From positions 246,226,654 to 246,290,653 of the forward strand of contig OZ020611.1 of assembly GCA_963971575.1 (NCBI GenBank): a DNA stretch of 64,000 nt. The letters run 5' to 3'. Within the stretch, counting starts at the first letter, position 1, and each line of letters opens with the position of its first letter. Below, piece after piece: positions 28,001 through 39,080 of the stretch. Made by a program: the position numbers and the translations under genes. The DNA comes from Liopterus haemorrhoidalis. Its lineage: Eukaryota; Arthropoda; Insecta; Coleoptera; Dytiscidae. A model generated the notes under the pieces. That model searched no databases. It was not told the origin of the DNA and saw nothing but the letters and a program-made list of their open reading frames with translations.

Positions 28001-28980
28001 TACTCTCTGTTAATTTTTTTGAAAAAAAAAAGTTTTTCTAATACAGTCCAAAATATGGCCGTTAGGTAATTTTGGGGTGAGGATTAATAAAAAAATATTT
28101 AAAAAAATCAAGAGGCCTTAGTTTTTGAGTTATAGTCAATTTTAGGTACTATTTTCCGATATAGTCAATTTTAGGTACTTTTTTTCCGATTTACTCAAAA
28201 ACAGTTTGCCAAAATCCCAAATGAACCTTATTTATGTGATCTACGGCCCAATGTGTATCAATTTTGAGAAAAATCCGAAATATATTTTTTTGTAAAAATT
28301 CGAGATTTCTTATCGAAGGGGTCTCCCTTACGATTTTTCGATTTTTTGCCTTTTTTTAAGGGTTTTGTTTAATGATACATGCTTTTGTATAAGTTTGGTT
28401 ATTAAGGCCCCAATTTCCTTCGACTAATATGGACTTGAGGAACTCAAAAATTTAAACTAGAGGTCCCTATCTTTTACCGTTATTGAGATATAATTTTTTG
28501 AAAAATTAAATTCTATTACAAAAATTTCAAAATTTTTCAAAATTTTTTTTTGTTTAAAATATGTTTTAAAATGTGCCTTTACCATATATCGGACCTTAAA
28601 ACTTCAAAAATTCCAACCGCAGGTCCCTATCTCTTTTAGTTTTTGAGATACATGTTCATATACTCTCTGTTAATTTTTTTGAAAAAAAAAAGTTTTCTTA
28701 ATACAGTCCAAAATATGGCCGTTAGGTAACCTTGGGGTGAGGATTAATAAAAAAATATTTAAAAAAATCAAGAGGCCTTAGTTTTTGAGTTATAGTCAAT
28801 TTTAGGTACTATTTTCCGATATAGTCAATTTTAGGTACTTTTTTTCCGATTTACTCAAAAACAGTTGGCCAAAATCCAAAATGAACCTTATTTTTGTGAT
28901 CTACGGCCCAACGTGTATCAATTTTGAGAAAAATCCGAAATATTTTTTTTTGTAAAAATTCGAGATTTCCTATCGAAGGG
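25020..28980 (+). repeat. Satellite dimer repeated three times
   Basis: The variant ATGTTATAAAATG lies at 25264, 26583 and 27901 (steps of 1319 and 1318), each time in a unit with AAAGCTTCAAAA. It alternates with a GCCTTTTTTT/AACTAGAGG unit. This is a clear two-unit higher-order repeat in three copies. Confidence 0.8.
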
Positions 28981-31838
28981 GTCCCCCTTACGATTTTTCG
29001 ATTTTTTGCCATTTTTAAGGGTTTTGTTTAATGATACATGCTTTTGTATAAGTTTGGTTATTAAGGCCCCAATTTCCTTCGACTAAAATGGACTTGAGGT
29101 ACTCAAAAATTTAAACCAGAGGTCCCTATCTTTTACCGTTATTGAGATATAATTTTTTGAAAAATTAAATTCTATTAGATACAAAAATTTCAAAATTTTT
29201 CAAAATTTTTTTTGTTTTAAAATATGTTTTAAAATGTGCCCTTACCATATATCGGACCTTAAAACTTCAAAAATTCTAACCGCAGGTCCCTATCTCTTTT
29301 AGTTTTTGAGATACATGTTCATATACTCTCTGTTAATTTTTTTGAAAAAAAAAAGTTTTCCTAATACAGTCCAAAATATGGCCGTTAGGTAACCTTGGGG
29401 TGAGGATTAATAAAAAAATATTTAAAAAAATCAAGAGGCCTTAGTTTTTGAGTTATAGTCAATTTTAGGTACTATTTTCCGATATAGTCAATTTTAGGTA
29501 CTTTTTTTCCGATTTACTCAAAAACAGTTGGCCAAAATCCAAAATGAACCTTATTTATGTGATCTACGGCCCAATGTGTATCAATTTTGAGAAAAATCCG
29601 AAATATTTTTTTTTGTAAAAATTCGAGATTTCTTATCGAGGGGTCCCCCTTACGATTTTTCTATTTTTGGCCATTTTTAAGGGTTTTGTTTAATGATACA
29701 TGCTTTTGTATAAGTTTGGTTATTAAGGCCCCAATTTCCTTCGACTAAAATGGACTTGAGGAACTCAAAAATTTAAACCAGAGGTCCCTATCTTTTACCG
29801 TTATTGAGATATAATTTTTTGAAAAATTAAATTCTATTACAAAAATTTCAAAATTTTTCAAAAATTTTTTTTGTTTAAAATATGTTCTAAAATGTGCCTT
29901 TACCATATATCGGACCTTAAAACTTCAAAAATTCCAACCGCAGGTCCCTATCTCTTTTAGTTTTTGAGATACATGTTCATATACTCTCTGTTAATTTTTT
30001 TGAAAAAAAAAAGTTTTCCTAATACAGTCCAAAATATGGCCGTTAGGTAATTTTGGGGTGAGGATTAATAAAAAAATATTTAAAAAAATCAAGAGGCCTT
30101 AGTTTTTGAGTTATAGTCAATTTTAGGTACTATTTTCCGATATAGTCAATTTTAGGTACTTTTTTTCCGATTTACTCAAAAACAGTTGGCCAAAATCCAA
30201 AATGAACCTTATTTTTGTGATCTACGGCCCAATGTGTATCAATTTTGAGAAAAATCCGAAATATTTTTTTTTGTAAAAATTCGAGATTTCTTATCGAAGG
30301 GGTCCCCCTTACGATTTTTCGATTTTTTGCCATTTTTAAGGGTTTTGTTTAATGATACATGCTTTTGTATAAGTTTGGTTATTAAGGCCCCAATTTCCTT
30401 CGACTAATATGGACTTGAGGAACTCAAAAATTTAAACCAGAGGTCTCTATCTTTTACCGTTATTGAGATATAATTTTTTGAAAAATTAAATTCTATTACA
30501 AAAATTTCAAAATTTTTCAAAAATTTTTTTTGTTTAAAATATGTTTTAAAATGTGCCTTTTCCATATATTGGACCTTAAAACTTCAAAAATTCCAACCGC
30601 AGGTCCCTATCTCTTTTAGTTTTTGAGATACATGTTCATATACTCTCTGTTAATTTTTTTGAAAAAAAAAAGTTTTCCTAATACAGTCCAAAATATGACC
30701 GTTAGGTAACTTTGGGGTGAGGATTAATAAAAAAATATTTAAAAAAATCAAGAGGCCTTAGTTTTTGAGTTATAGTCAATTTTAGGTACTATTTTCCGAT
30801 ATAGTCAATTTTAGGTACTTTTTTTCCGATTTACTCAAAAACAGTTGGCCAAAATCCAAAATGAACCTTATTTTTGTGATCTACGGCCCAATGTGTATCA
30901 ATTTTGAGAAAACACCAAAATATTTTTTTTTGTAAAAATTCGAGATTTCTTATCGAAGGGGTCTCCCTTACGATTTTTCGATTTTTTGCCATTTTTAAGG
31001 GTTTTGTTTAATGGTACATGCTTTTGTATAAGTTTGGTTATTAAGGCCCCAATTTCCTTCGACTAAAATGGACTTGAGGAACTCAAAAATTTAAACCAGA
31101 GGTCCCTATCTTTTACCGTTATTGAGATATAATTTTTTGAAAAATTAAATTCTATTACAAAAATTTCAAAATTTTTCAAAATTTTTTTTTGTTTAAAATA
31201 TGTTTTAAAATGTGCCTTTACCATATATCGGACCTTAAAACTTCAAAAATTCCAACCGCAGGTCCCTATCTCTTTTAGTTTTTGAGATACATGTTCATAT
31301 ACTCTCTGTTAATTTTTTTGAAAAAAAAAAGTTTTCCTAATACAGTCCAAAATATGGCCGTTAGGTAATTTTGGGGTGAGGATTAATAAAAAAATATTTA
31401 AAAAAATCAAGAGGCCTTAGTTTTTGAGTTATAGTCAATTTTAGGTACTATTTTCCGATATAGTCAATTTTAGGTACTTTTTTTCCGATTTACTCAAAAA
31501 CAGTTGGCCAAAATCCCAAATGAACCTTATTTATGTGATCTACGGCCCAATGTGTATCAATTTTGAGAAAAATCCGAAATATATTTTTTTGTAAAAATTC
31601 GAGATTTCTTATCGAAGGGGTCTCCCTTACGATTTTTCGATTTTTTGCCTTTTTTTAAGGGTTTTGTTTAATGATACATGCTTTTGTATAAGTTTGGTTA
31701 TTAAGGCCCCAATTTCCTTCGACTAAAATGGACTTGAGGAACTCAAAAATTTAAACCAGAGGTCCCTATCTTTTACCGTTATTGAGATATAATTTTTTGA
31801 AAAATTAAATTCAATTACAAAAATTTCAAAATTTTTCA

Positions 31839-32112
31839 GCTTATAACAAGGTCATCCATTTTGAACATTTGGTACAATAGATAGATTAATGTTATAAGTC
31901 TCTAATCAATTATTATTTTTAAGGTCACAAAAACTCGCTTTTCTCAAAATATTGTTATGTAAGGGTAGAAAAGTTTTACACCGTTGAATTCTGTAAAAAA
32001 TTACTGTGTAGTAACGTTACTATGAGATAAAATATTATAAAAAGTACAATGACTTTCATTCATGATAGTAACTGACCTTGCTCATAGTGATGAATTTAGT
32101 TACTATCTTCAT
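31839..32112. other. Array-flanking AT-rich sequence, nothing recognised
   Basis: First non-satellite sequence. It shows no open frame of note, no terminal repeat and no match by eye to other parts of the window. It is the junction tract between the satellite and the first mobile element. Confidence 0.6.
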
Positions 32113-32167
32113 CAGGGGCGCACACAAGGGGGGGGTCTAAGGGGTCCGGACCTCCCCCCCCGTACCG

Positions 32168-32303
32168 TGAGAAGTGAGGACCTTTTTTTGCTCTTTATTT
32201 GAAATTTAGAAGTGAGGACCTATTTTTTTGCTCTTTACTTGAAATTTAGAAGAGGGCCTTTTTTTGCTCTTCACTTGAAATTTAGAAGGGAGGACCTTTT
32301 TTT
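32168..32303 (+). repeat. ~47-bp minisatellite, four copies
   Basis: The phrase GAAGTGAGGACC + T-run + GCTCTTTACTTGAAATTTA recurs about every 45-50 bp, four times before 32303. A further partial copy lies at 32964-33010, on the far side of the repeat inserted at 32304. The insertion therefore interrupted a longer minisatellite. Confidence 0.7.
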
Positions 32304-32950
32304 ACTTGCCCGACCTTAATATATAAGGGGCAAGTATTGTAATCTCAAAAATTTTCGATGTCGAGATTTTGACTGATGACCACGTTTCATGGTCCAGGGA
32401 ATCCAAAAAACCTAGTTTCGAAGTGCCGTCCGTATGTGTGTGTGTGTCTGTGTGTGTGTGTGTATACATGATAACTCAAGAACGGTTCAATTTAGAGAAT
32501 TCGTTCTGGTACTAAAAAATTCTCCTATTAAATGGGAAGAACCCTATTGTTTTTTATGAAGATCGGTTGACTATAAATGGGAGTTACTCGTGTCGATTTT
32601 AAGATTTTAGCGAATATTTATCAACAGAAAAATATTTCGAAAAAATTTATTGAACAAAAGTTGCTATAAATGCAATAACTTTTTGAGACGTTTTTTGATA
32701 AAACGAAAAATTTCGACAAATTTTTGTAAGTCTCAATTTTTTCATACTTATATGTAACGTTTCCATGGTCATGATAATTAATTCGTAACTAATAAACCAA
32801 GCCTTGGACAAAAATTTGTATAGAACATAATTTGATGTATTTTTGAAGATTTATCTAAATATTTAAAAAAAAAAATCAAATTTAATTTTTTTTTTTAAAT
32901 TTTTTTTATTGGAGGGCAAGTCTAGCGGAGGTTTCCCTTCGCCACTGGTT
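32304..32950 (+). mobile_element. ACTTGCCCGACC repeat, copy 1
   Basis: About 650-bp interspersed repeat starting ACTTGCCCGACCTTAATA and ending with CTAGCGGAGGTTTCCCTTC + CCACTGG. It contains a (GT)n stretch at 32437-32462 followed by the phrase ATAACTCAAGAACGGTTCAA. The ends contain the complementary words ACTTGCC and GGCAAGT. Two other copies are at 43568-44265 and 56696-57392 (reverse). I see no coding capacity. Confidence 0.8.
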
Positions 32951-33068
32951 TTGATCTTCATGTAAAATTTAGAAGTGAGGGCCTTTTTTTTGCTCTTCAC
33001 TTGAAATTGAAATTTTGCCCTGAGTTTATAATAAGTTTTAAATATATAATATTTCTTTATACAAATTA

Positions 33069-33469
33069 CAGTCTGTGCCAAACGCTTAATAGGAACTAGA
33101 TTTTGCAGTCTAGTTACTTTCATCGTTTAAATCGTGCCTTTCGGCCGTTTTGTTTAAGCTTTGTTAATCTTACTTACAATAAACATTTTTTGATTAAGGT
33201 TAATATCATTTTAAAATGTCATTTTCTTTATATTTTGATTTTTTGTGTCATTCTTAATACAAATTTCCCATTTATTTATTTTTTTGTCATTAAAATATCT
33301 AAAAAAAATATTTAGTTTTGACATATGTCATTCGTTTCCATGGTTTCATTGTTGGAATTTTAAATTTTGACATCCCAACGTGAAAAATGAAACAACCCAA
33401 GCAAGATTCGTGACAACCTAAAAGAACTAAATTCCCATTTAGTTCCGCTTAACCGTTTGGAACAGACTG
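33069..33469 (-). mobile_element. TA-flanked CAGTCTG MITE, copy 1
   Basis: About 401 bp, bounded by CAGTCTG / CAGACTG inverted ends and flanked by TA on both sides. It includes complementary subterminal GTTCCGCTTAACCGTTTGG-like arms. It is the reverse complement of the copy at 58973-59380. A 70-residue open frame at 33103-33315 is conserved in position in the other copy (93 residues), but the DNA between copies is so similar that this says little about coding. TA targets suggest mobilisation by a Tc1/mariner-type transposase. Confidence 0.7.
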
Positions 33470-33628
33470 TATGTATAATTGGACCCCCCCACCCAGCAAA
33501 AAATCTGTGTGCGCCCCTGATTCATAGTAACTGAGTTACAGAATTGGTCTGATTAACTGCCGGCCTCTTGAACGTACCATGAACATAAATGTTGCCTCAG
33601 CCTGTATATGAATTCTGTATAGGAAATA

Positions 33629-34938
33629 CAAGGTGTCTCAAAAGAAATTTTATATTTAGTGGATCGATTAAAAAAAAAGTAAGCCGTATATAGAAAAAAT
33701 GTTTATTAATTATTAAAATACACTTTTTGGGGATTTATTTCTTAAAAATAATATCGTCTAAATGTAGACCCTCGCGTTCTCGGCACTCATTTAATCGAAC
33801 AGTAAAATTACTTATGACGTCTCGGCAGGTGGACTCAGGGATGGCTGCCATTTCGTGACGGATATTTTCTTTCAAATGCGCCAGTGAAGTCGGTTTATTG
33901 GCGTAAACTTTAGATTTAAGATAACCCCATAGGAAAAAGTCCATAGGGGTTAAATCTGGACTGCGTGGAGGCCAATTTATGTCACCTCTCCGGGAGATCC
34001 ATTTTCCTGAGAAAATTTCACGAACACGTGGCAGAGACATATTGGACGTGTGTGAAGTTGCTCCGTCCTGTTGGAACCATGTTCTTTGGTTATAGCCAGG
34101 AAAGTTTTGCAGTTCAGGTACCAAGAAGTTGTCTAACATCTCCACATAACGCTCTGAATTCACTGTAACTGCACGCCACCTTTCGTCTTCAAAAAAGTAA
34201 GGGCCGATAATTCCTCGCGCCGACATCGCAGCCCATACGGTCACTTTAGGCGAATGTAGGAGTTACTGATGTTTGCGTTTCGGATTCGTTGCACTCCAGT
34301 AGCGGCAGTTCTGCTTATTTACGTGGCCATTAAAATGAAAATGAGCTTCATTCGAAAACAAAATGTTGGTAAACGTTGAAAATCGCTCAATCACCTGATT
34401 TACGAAATTAAGCCTCTGACTGGCATCTTGGGGCTTTAATTCTTGCACCAATTGAATTTTGTAGGAGTGCAGCTTTAGGTCTTTGTGCATAATGCGATGT
34501 AATGATGATCTATGCACATTTAAAGCACTTGCGTGCTTCCGAATTGAAAGGTTCGGGTCGTCACGAACAGACTGATTAACATTCTCCACGTTTTCTACCG
34601 TTCTTGATGACCTAGGTCGCCCGGATTTTGATTTATCCAGCGTTGTACCAGTCTCTTCAAACTTTTTAACCCAATGTCGAATGAGAGGAATGGTTGGCGC
34701 ATCATTTAAGTGGCGAAAACCTCGAATACTGCAGAATTTTCTACGCGCTACAGTCGCCGAATCACCGTTTTTGTAAAACTCTCGCACGCATAACGCGCGG
34801 TCTGCTCCTGAGAAACGCTCCATAGCGACTGAATTCCCAAGAGCCAGGCTACCGATTGACATAACCCTCGCGCCCCTCGGATACGTTGCATTCACGCAGT
34901 AAGCTAAATAAATATAAAATTTCTTTTGAGACACCTTG
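33629..34938 (-). mobile_element. Mariner-like transposon, copy 1, 1310 bp
   Basis: Complete outer structure: 30-bp inverted repeats at 33629-33658 and 34909-34938, both beginning CAAGGTGTCTC, flanked by the TA target duplication (33627-33628 and 34939-34940). It carries one broken transposase on the minus strand. A near-identical copy of 1309 bp is at 52079-53387. The clean ends and close similarity of the two copies suggest recent transposition. Confidence 0.95.
33735..34823 (-). pseudogene. Mariner-like transposase, broken by a stop codon
   Basis: The frame would encode about 362 residues beginning MERFSGADRALC (ATG at 34821-34823, the first ATG after the terminal repeat) and ending DDIIFKK. 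N-terminal half: two helix-turn-helix-like segments (about residues 1-65 and 85-130) joined by a GRPR linker, as in Tc1/mariner DNA-binding domains. C-terminal half: DDE/D-type catalytic core with FQQDGATSHT carrying the second acidic residue and SPDLTPMDFFLWGYLK the third. Aligned to the mariner PSDYHLF motif, 41 residues separate them, as in DD41D (rosa-type) mariners. The copy is dead twice over: an in-frame TAA near 34264-34267, where copy 2 has a lysine codon, and asparagine in place of the first catalytic aspartate (SNEAHFHF; SDEVHFHL in copy 2; codon at 34350-34352). Family assignment at the superfamily level is firm; rosa-type is an inference from spacing. Confidence 0.92.
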
Positions 34939-34940
34939 TA

Positions 34941-35246
34941 GATCGTCCAAGTATTACTTGTCCCCGGTAATTTTATTCGTGAACAAACTTATCCAGAGTC
35001 AGTGGTAAGAATATATCTGTGTGTACACATTGACATGGACAGTTAGTTGAGCGGGGGGGGGTGCGGGGGGTGACAATCCATTGGGGTGTAGTTGCGAGAG
35101 TGTAATGATAGTGCAGCGAGCGGCCGATTAATGGCAGCGGTCTGCATTTCATTACGGCCGGAGCGGGGTACTCTCGCCCCCCCCCCCCCGTGCACATCTC
35201 AGCACTGTGCCGCTCCGGAGAAGTCCGGTAATTGCAGCGTACGCAC
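34941..35246. other. GC-rich islet with G and C homopolymers
   Basis: GC-rich tract unlike the AT-rich surroundings, with a G-rich run near 35051-35060, GCGGGGGGTGAC, and a long C run at about 35177-35189. Open frames here exist but are short, start at non-ATG codons or overlap the following microsatellite. No recognised product. Confidence 0.5.
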
Positions 35247-35366
35247 CGCCAGCCCCTCGACATATTGATTAGGCATAACTACTCGCCACTCACGCACACA
35301 CGCACACTCGCACGCACTTGTCACACGCAGTGTGTAATCAGGGCCGCCCCGCGTGCTGATATACGG

Positions 35367-35368
<2 letters not shown>

Positions 35369-35404
<36 letters not shown>
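35369..35404 (+). repeat. (AC)18 microsatellite
   Basis: Perfect dinucleotide run inside a GC-rich flank. It explains the Cys-Val and His-Thr strings of the open frames in this spot, which I do not treat as genes. The second duplicate copy is at 39043-39078 with the same length. Confidence 0.95.
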
Positions 35405-35406
<2 letters not shown>

Positions 35407-35747
35407 TCACCGCTACCGCCGCCTCTCTCCACGGTTGCAGAGAGAGCCCTTCCTTATGTCACTTCCCGGCACAGAATATTCCCGACGAATACACTAATGA
35501 CCCTATTCATTTGCGCCACTGTCTTCAAACCTTTTATACCTACTACTATTAGACGAAACACGAATAAATGGTGCACAATCATGTACATACTTCAGTGGCG
35601 GAAATACCATACCGCCAGACCCCGCAACGCGGGAGGGGAGTGAAGCATTGGGGGGCCCGAAAATTTTGAGAAAATTAGTCACGTTTTATATTGAAAAATA
35701 AAGAATTTACTTTTCACTATAAAACATATACATAAAAAAAATAATAC

Positions 35748-36718
35748 AAAAAAATTTATGTGAAGTGTGAATTTTCACACATTTCAGGGTTCGCAGGTAT
35801 TTAGTAAGTGAATGATGATTATTTGGGATGCTAAAATAAATTTTATGTTAAAATATTTTTTTATTAATTTTAATTCTGATGCCTAATACCATTATTTGGG
35901 TTTCTAAATATTTGCAGTATTTTTTTTTTATATAGCAAGGTTCATTATATTTTGAAAATTGTGCCTACGGTTGCTATTGGTTGTTTAAGTCATAAACTCC
36001 GCCCCTCTGATTTCGTATACATTCAAACATAAAATTAAATTATAATTGCAACACTTCCCACTGGTTATTAAATTTATGCTTTTAAAAATTAAATGCAACA
36101 TTTGCCAAAATATAACTAGAATTTTGACAAAATAATTTAAACAAAATAAAAATGCAAAAAAAAACAGAAAATGTAAATTTTGACGGGAATCGAACAGCAA
36201 CTTACGAAGCGAGAACATTAGCACTGGACTACGGACGTTCACTCGTTTACTGTGTTAAATAGCGGATTAAATATTTTATATATTTTAGATAAAAACACAA
36301 AAAATGCGTTATTTTCCGAAAACATAATCTGAGCAAAAATTCCTGTTGTACTATTCCGGTTCACACCAATGTACATTACTTAGATTTTTTTCAGATTTTT
36401 AGTTTAAACCATCTGGGCTACAGGGTGTGGGACAAAAAAAATTTAGCACAATTTTGGCAAAAATCGCTTTAAAATAATTTATTTTGCAAAAATAAAAATT
36501 TGATCGTTAATCCACGTACCAAGGGCTTTCATTTGATACCCTACTCAGAATTATAAAAAAATATATTTTTTTTCGTTGAGCACATATTTGTTTATATTTA
36601 TAGGGGGGTATGTTTTTTAGATGTTTTAGTATTTTTCCTATGTGCGGGTCAAAGAGTTGTATAAGCATGCCAAATTTCAACTCTCTAGGTTTAGCCGTTT
36701 GGCTACAATTTTTACCGA

Positions 36719-36756
<38 letters not shown>

Positions 36757-36807
36757 GACAAAATGACGGTATAAGGGTTTTTTGGTCATACCTACAAAAC
36801 CCTAAAA
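35748..36807 (+). mobile_element. ~1.1-kb tRNA-like-bearing repeat, copy E1
   Basis: Full-length copy of an unnamed family. Order on this strand: A-rich start; hairpin GTGTGAATTTTCACAC; AT-rich body with the word GGTTATTAAATTTA; an antisense tRNA-like module (36182-36238); CCGAAAACATAATCTGA; GGGCTACAGGGTGTGGGAC; ATCCACGTACCAAGGGC; GGTTTAGCCGTTTGGCTAC; a (GACA)n run at 36720-36753; and the end CATACCTACAAAACCCTAAAAAG. Other copies: 37956-38920 continued at 41014-41190, 40055-41190, 45493-46494 (reverse, truncated), 46581-47655 and the truncated 39422-40053. No open frame spans it. Open frames inside are antisense or simple-repeat artefacts. Confidence 0.85.
36182..36238 (-). other. tRNA-like module in E1
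   Basis: On the minus strand TAGTCCAGTGC (36221-36231) resembles a Pol III A box. GTTCGATTCCC (36185-36195) is a near-perfect B box, about 30 nt further on. AGTGCTAATGTTCTCGC resembles the D-arm and anticodon 5' part of glycine/glutamate tRNAs. T-rich sequence follows downstream on the same strand. It does not fold into a convincing cloverleaf by hand, so it is best read as tRNA-derived rather than a functional tRNA. Confidence 0.6.
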
Positions 36808-37955
36808 AGGTCCCGAAAAAGTAAAGGATTTTTTGATGAAGTTCATCATGATGAGTAAGACGTAAGTTCTTGTAGTCAGGGTCAAGAAGCCTTTAAACAA
36901 AATTGTTTTTATGTGATTTGTGACAAAATATCTTTTGAATTAAAACTACATAGCAAAAGTAACAAAGACATTGACGAGATTTTTAAAATATTTTATACAG
37001 ACTTAGATGACGACGTATCAATTAGATTTTAGTTAATTTTTAGTCATGGCTCACTATTCTTTTTTCGACGAGGTGTATAAAAATGTGATTATTTTACATG
37101 ATTGTAAAGCAAATTTGATGATCTTTTCAAATTAGTAAAAAAATATAGTATGTTCCGTTTGAAATTTCAAATTTGATATTAATTAGTAATAAACCAGAAG
37201 TGGTATCATGAATGTACATCCGTCATCAAGTAGCTTACATGTTGCTGTATAAATCATGTTATATGAAATAAATTACTAACTTAATAAATAAGCGAGATAT
37301 TTGCTGGGTCCACTAAAATATAACACCCTGTATAGATTCAAGATTTGGATATTGAAAACCCAATCCAAAATTTATTGAATGATGATTGTTAAATTTGTAA
37401 TTGAGTGAACAATTTGTTACAGAAAATATTATTTCTAATTTCAATTCAAAACCAGTTGTATGAATCACAATGAATTTGTGAAATGAAATGAAATCCAATT
37501 AAGAGCAGTCTCCCTTTGTGTAAATACAAACAGCGAACTGATATTTCAGATTGAAAAATGGATTCATGTGTTGCAACGGTTATCCGTGTCATCCCGTGTG
37601 CAGTGCGGGATCCGCTCTCCCCGCGGAGGGATGCAGGGCGCTGGAATGCAGCGGGGAGTGACAAGGTGCATTGTGTGTGATTGATGCAGCGAGTGATGGG
37701 GAGCGCCGTCTTCTTCACTACTGACACACATTGCTCTGATATAATTGTGGGAACCAATACTGTCACCTGCACTCTATGCCCCACATACATACCATGTTCG
37801 CTAATCTTTTTAACGGGAGTGTTTAAGCGAGAAAATTGATACTATTGTGTTTTAACAGACACATCTTAATGGAGATCTCACTATTTGCAGATTTTTATTT
37901 TGTTGAAGACGGGAACAAAAAAATTGATTACTGATTTTGGTTGTTTGACATTTAG
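36808..37955. other. Single-copy spacer, no gene recognised
   Basis: AT-rich sequence with a GC-rich stretch at 37560-37720 (CCCCGCGGAGGGATGCAGGG and neighbours). The open frame at 37446-37790 on the minus strand crosses that islet but has no recognisable domain. This is the part of the tandem block that is missing from the second duplicate (36380-37961). Confidence 0.6.
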
Positions 37956-38920
37956 ATAAAAAAATTGATGTGAAGTGTGAATTTTCACACATTGCAGGGT
38001 TTCGCAGGTATATAATAAGTGAAGGCGGTATGCTGAGTGTGTAGGACAAATTTTGCTTTGTAGTAACAACGGCAAAATGAACGATCTTTTTAAAATAATT
38101 TATCGTCTGTTAATCTCAGAGCTTTAAAAACAAATTTTATGTTAAAATATTTTTTTGTTAATTTTAATTCGAATACCTAATATCATTATTTAGGTTTCTA
38201 AATAAGTGTAGTATTTTTTTTATATAACAAGGTTCATTAAGATTTTGAAAATTGGGCCTATGGCTTCCATTGGTTGTCTCAAATCATACGCTCCGCCCCT
38301 CTGGCTTCGTATAAATAACACAGCATGAAAATATAATTGGAAATTGGAAATTGGTTATTAAATTTACGCTCTTGAAAATTAAATTCAAAATGTGCTAAAA
38401 TATAAGAATTTTAACAAATTAATTTAAACATAATAAATATGAAAAAAAAACCAAAAAGTAAAATTGACTCCACAAGCCAGGAACGAACCTGTGTAGTGAA
38501 TAACGATCCTGTGTGGTTGTCGAGCAACTGAGCCACTAGACCACCAAACGCTTATCAACTTAGTGTGTTATAAGAGTATAACATGTATGCATCGTCAACC
38601 AAAAAACACAAAAAATGCGTTATTTTCCGAAAACATAATCTGATCAAAAATTCCTGTTGTACTATTCCGGTTCACACCATTATACATTACTTAGAATTTT
38701 TTCACATTTTTAGTTTAAACCATCTGGGCTACAGGATGTGGGACAAAATTTTTTTGCACAATTTTGGCAAAAATTGCTTGAAAATAATTTATTTTGCAAA
38801 AATTAAATTTTGATCGTTAATCCACGTACTAAGGGCTTTCATTTGATACCCTACTCAGAATTTTAAAAAAATATTTTTTTTTTCGATGAGCACATATTTG
38901 TTTATATTTTTAGGGGGATA
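37956..38920 (+). mobile_element. ~1.1-kb tRNA-like-bearing repeat, copy E2 (interrupted)
   Basis: Same order of landmarks as E1, starting TTGATGTGAAGTGTG and the GTGTGAATTTTCACAC hairpin. It is cut after GGGGGATA at 38920 by the second duplicate. Its missing end (TGTTTTTTAGATG through CCCTAAAA, including the GACA run) resumes at 41014-41190. The 76-residue open frame at 38583-38813 lies wholly in repeat sequence. Confidence 0.85.
38468..38547 (-). other. tRNA-like module in E2
   Basis: On the minus strand GGTGGTCTAGTGGCTCAG resembles a tRNA 5' end with A box (GTGGCTCAGTTGC). AGGTTCGTTCCTGG is a B box whose CAGG/CCTG arms can pair as a T-stem. The sequence between differs from the modules of E1, E3 and E4. 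Downstream on the same strand lies TTTTAC then T-rich sequence, a possible Pol III terminator. Duplicated at 40561-40640. Confidence 0.65.
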
Positions 38921-39040
38921 CGCCAGCCCCTCGACATATTGATTAGGCATAACTACTCGCCACTCACGCACACACGCACACTCGCACGCACTTGTCACAC
39001 GCAGTGTGTAATCAGGGCCGCCCCGCGTGCTGATATACGG

Positions 39041-39080
<40 letters not shown>

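Larger units (their letters stand above)
1..31838 (+). repeat. Satellite array, ~659-bp unit, about 48 complete copies
   Basis: Head-to-tail repeat of one unit. The phase marker CCCTTACGA falls at 2, 662, 1321, 1980, 2640, 3299, 3959, 4618, 5278 and 5937, and last at 31624, so the mean period is about 659 bp. Neighbouring units differ at a few percent of sites by eye. Recurring variants include GCCTTTTTTT versus GCCATTTTT, ACTAATATGG versus ACTAAAATGG, and AACTAGAGG versus AACCAGAGG. Units are AT-rich with many T and A runs and have no long open frame; the one short frame at 24265-24471 is a by-product of a variant unit. The left end is outside the window. The last unit breaks off at 31838, after ATTTTTCA. 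No transposon interrupts the array. Position in the chromosome (centromeric, pericentromeric or interstitial) cannot be told from sequence alone. Confidence 0.97.
32113..33519. mobile_element. Composite element with CAGGGGCGCACACA inverted ends
   Basis: The two ends are an exact 14-bp inverted repeat: CAGGGGCGCACACA at 32113-32126 and its complement at 33506-33519. GC-rich runs (G8, C8, C7) lie just inside. The body holds a ~47-bp tandem repeat and two other repeats inserted within it. Ends starting CAGGGGC are common in hAT-type elements, but I see no clean 8-bp target duplication; TTCAT occurs next to both ends but not symmetrically. No transposase is present, so this is a non-autonomous element of uncertain superfamily. 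Confidence 0.6.
35247..38920 (+). repeat. 3674-bp segment, first tandem copy
   Basis: Everything from CGCCAGCCCC at 35247 to GGGGGATA at 38920 is repeated immediately downstream (38921-41013). Matching sequence sits at a constant offset of 3674 for 35247-36379 and 2093 for 37962-38920. The copies appear identical by eye, including the length of the (AC)n microsatellite. The block contains one full ~1.1-kb tRNA-like-bearing repeat, a unique spacer and most of a second such repeat. Confidence 0.93.

Noticed and set aside
1..31838. CRISPR-like or origin-type repeat array
   Set aside because: The unit is about 659 bp with no unique spacers, in an animal genome context; it is ordinary satellite DNA.
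33965..34168. Plus-strand frames over the mariner-like transposases (also 52415-52618)
   Set aside because: Shadows of the minus-strand transposase in both copies.
35199..35643. Open frames with Cys-Val or His-Thr runs (and duplicates at 38855-39317)
   Set aside because: They are translations of the (AC)n microsatellite and its flanks, in several overlapping frames.
35748..36807. Helitron origin for the ~1.1-kb repeat (terminal hairpin GTGTGAATTTTCACAC)
   Set aside because: On the strand where the hairpin would be at the 3' end, no CTRR end follows at the usual distance, and the other end does not start with TC in a consistent way.
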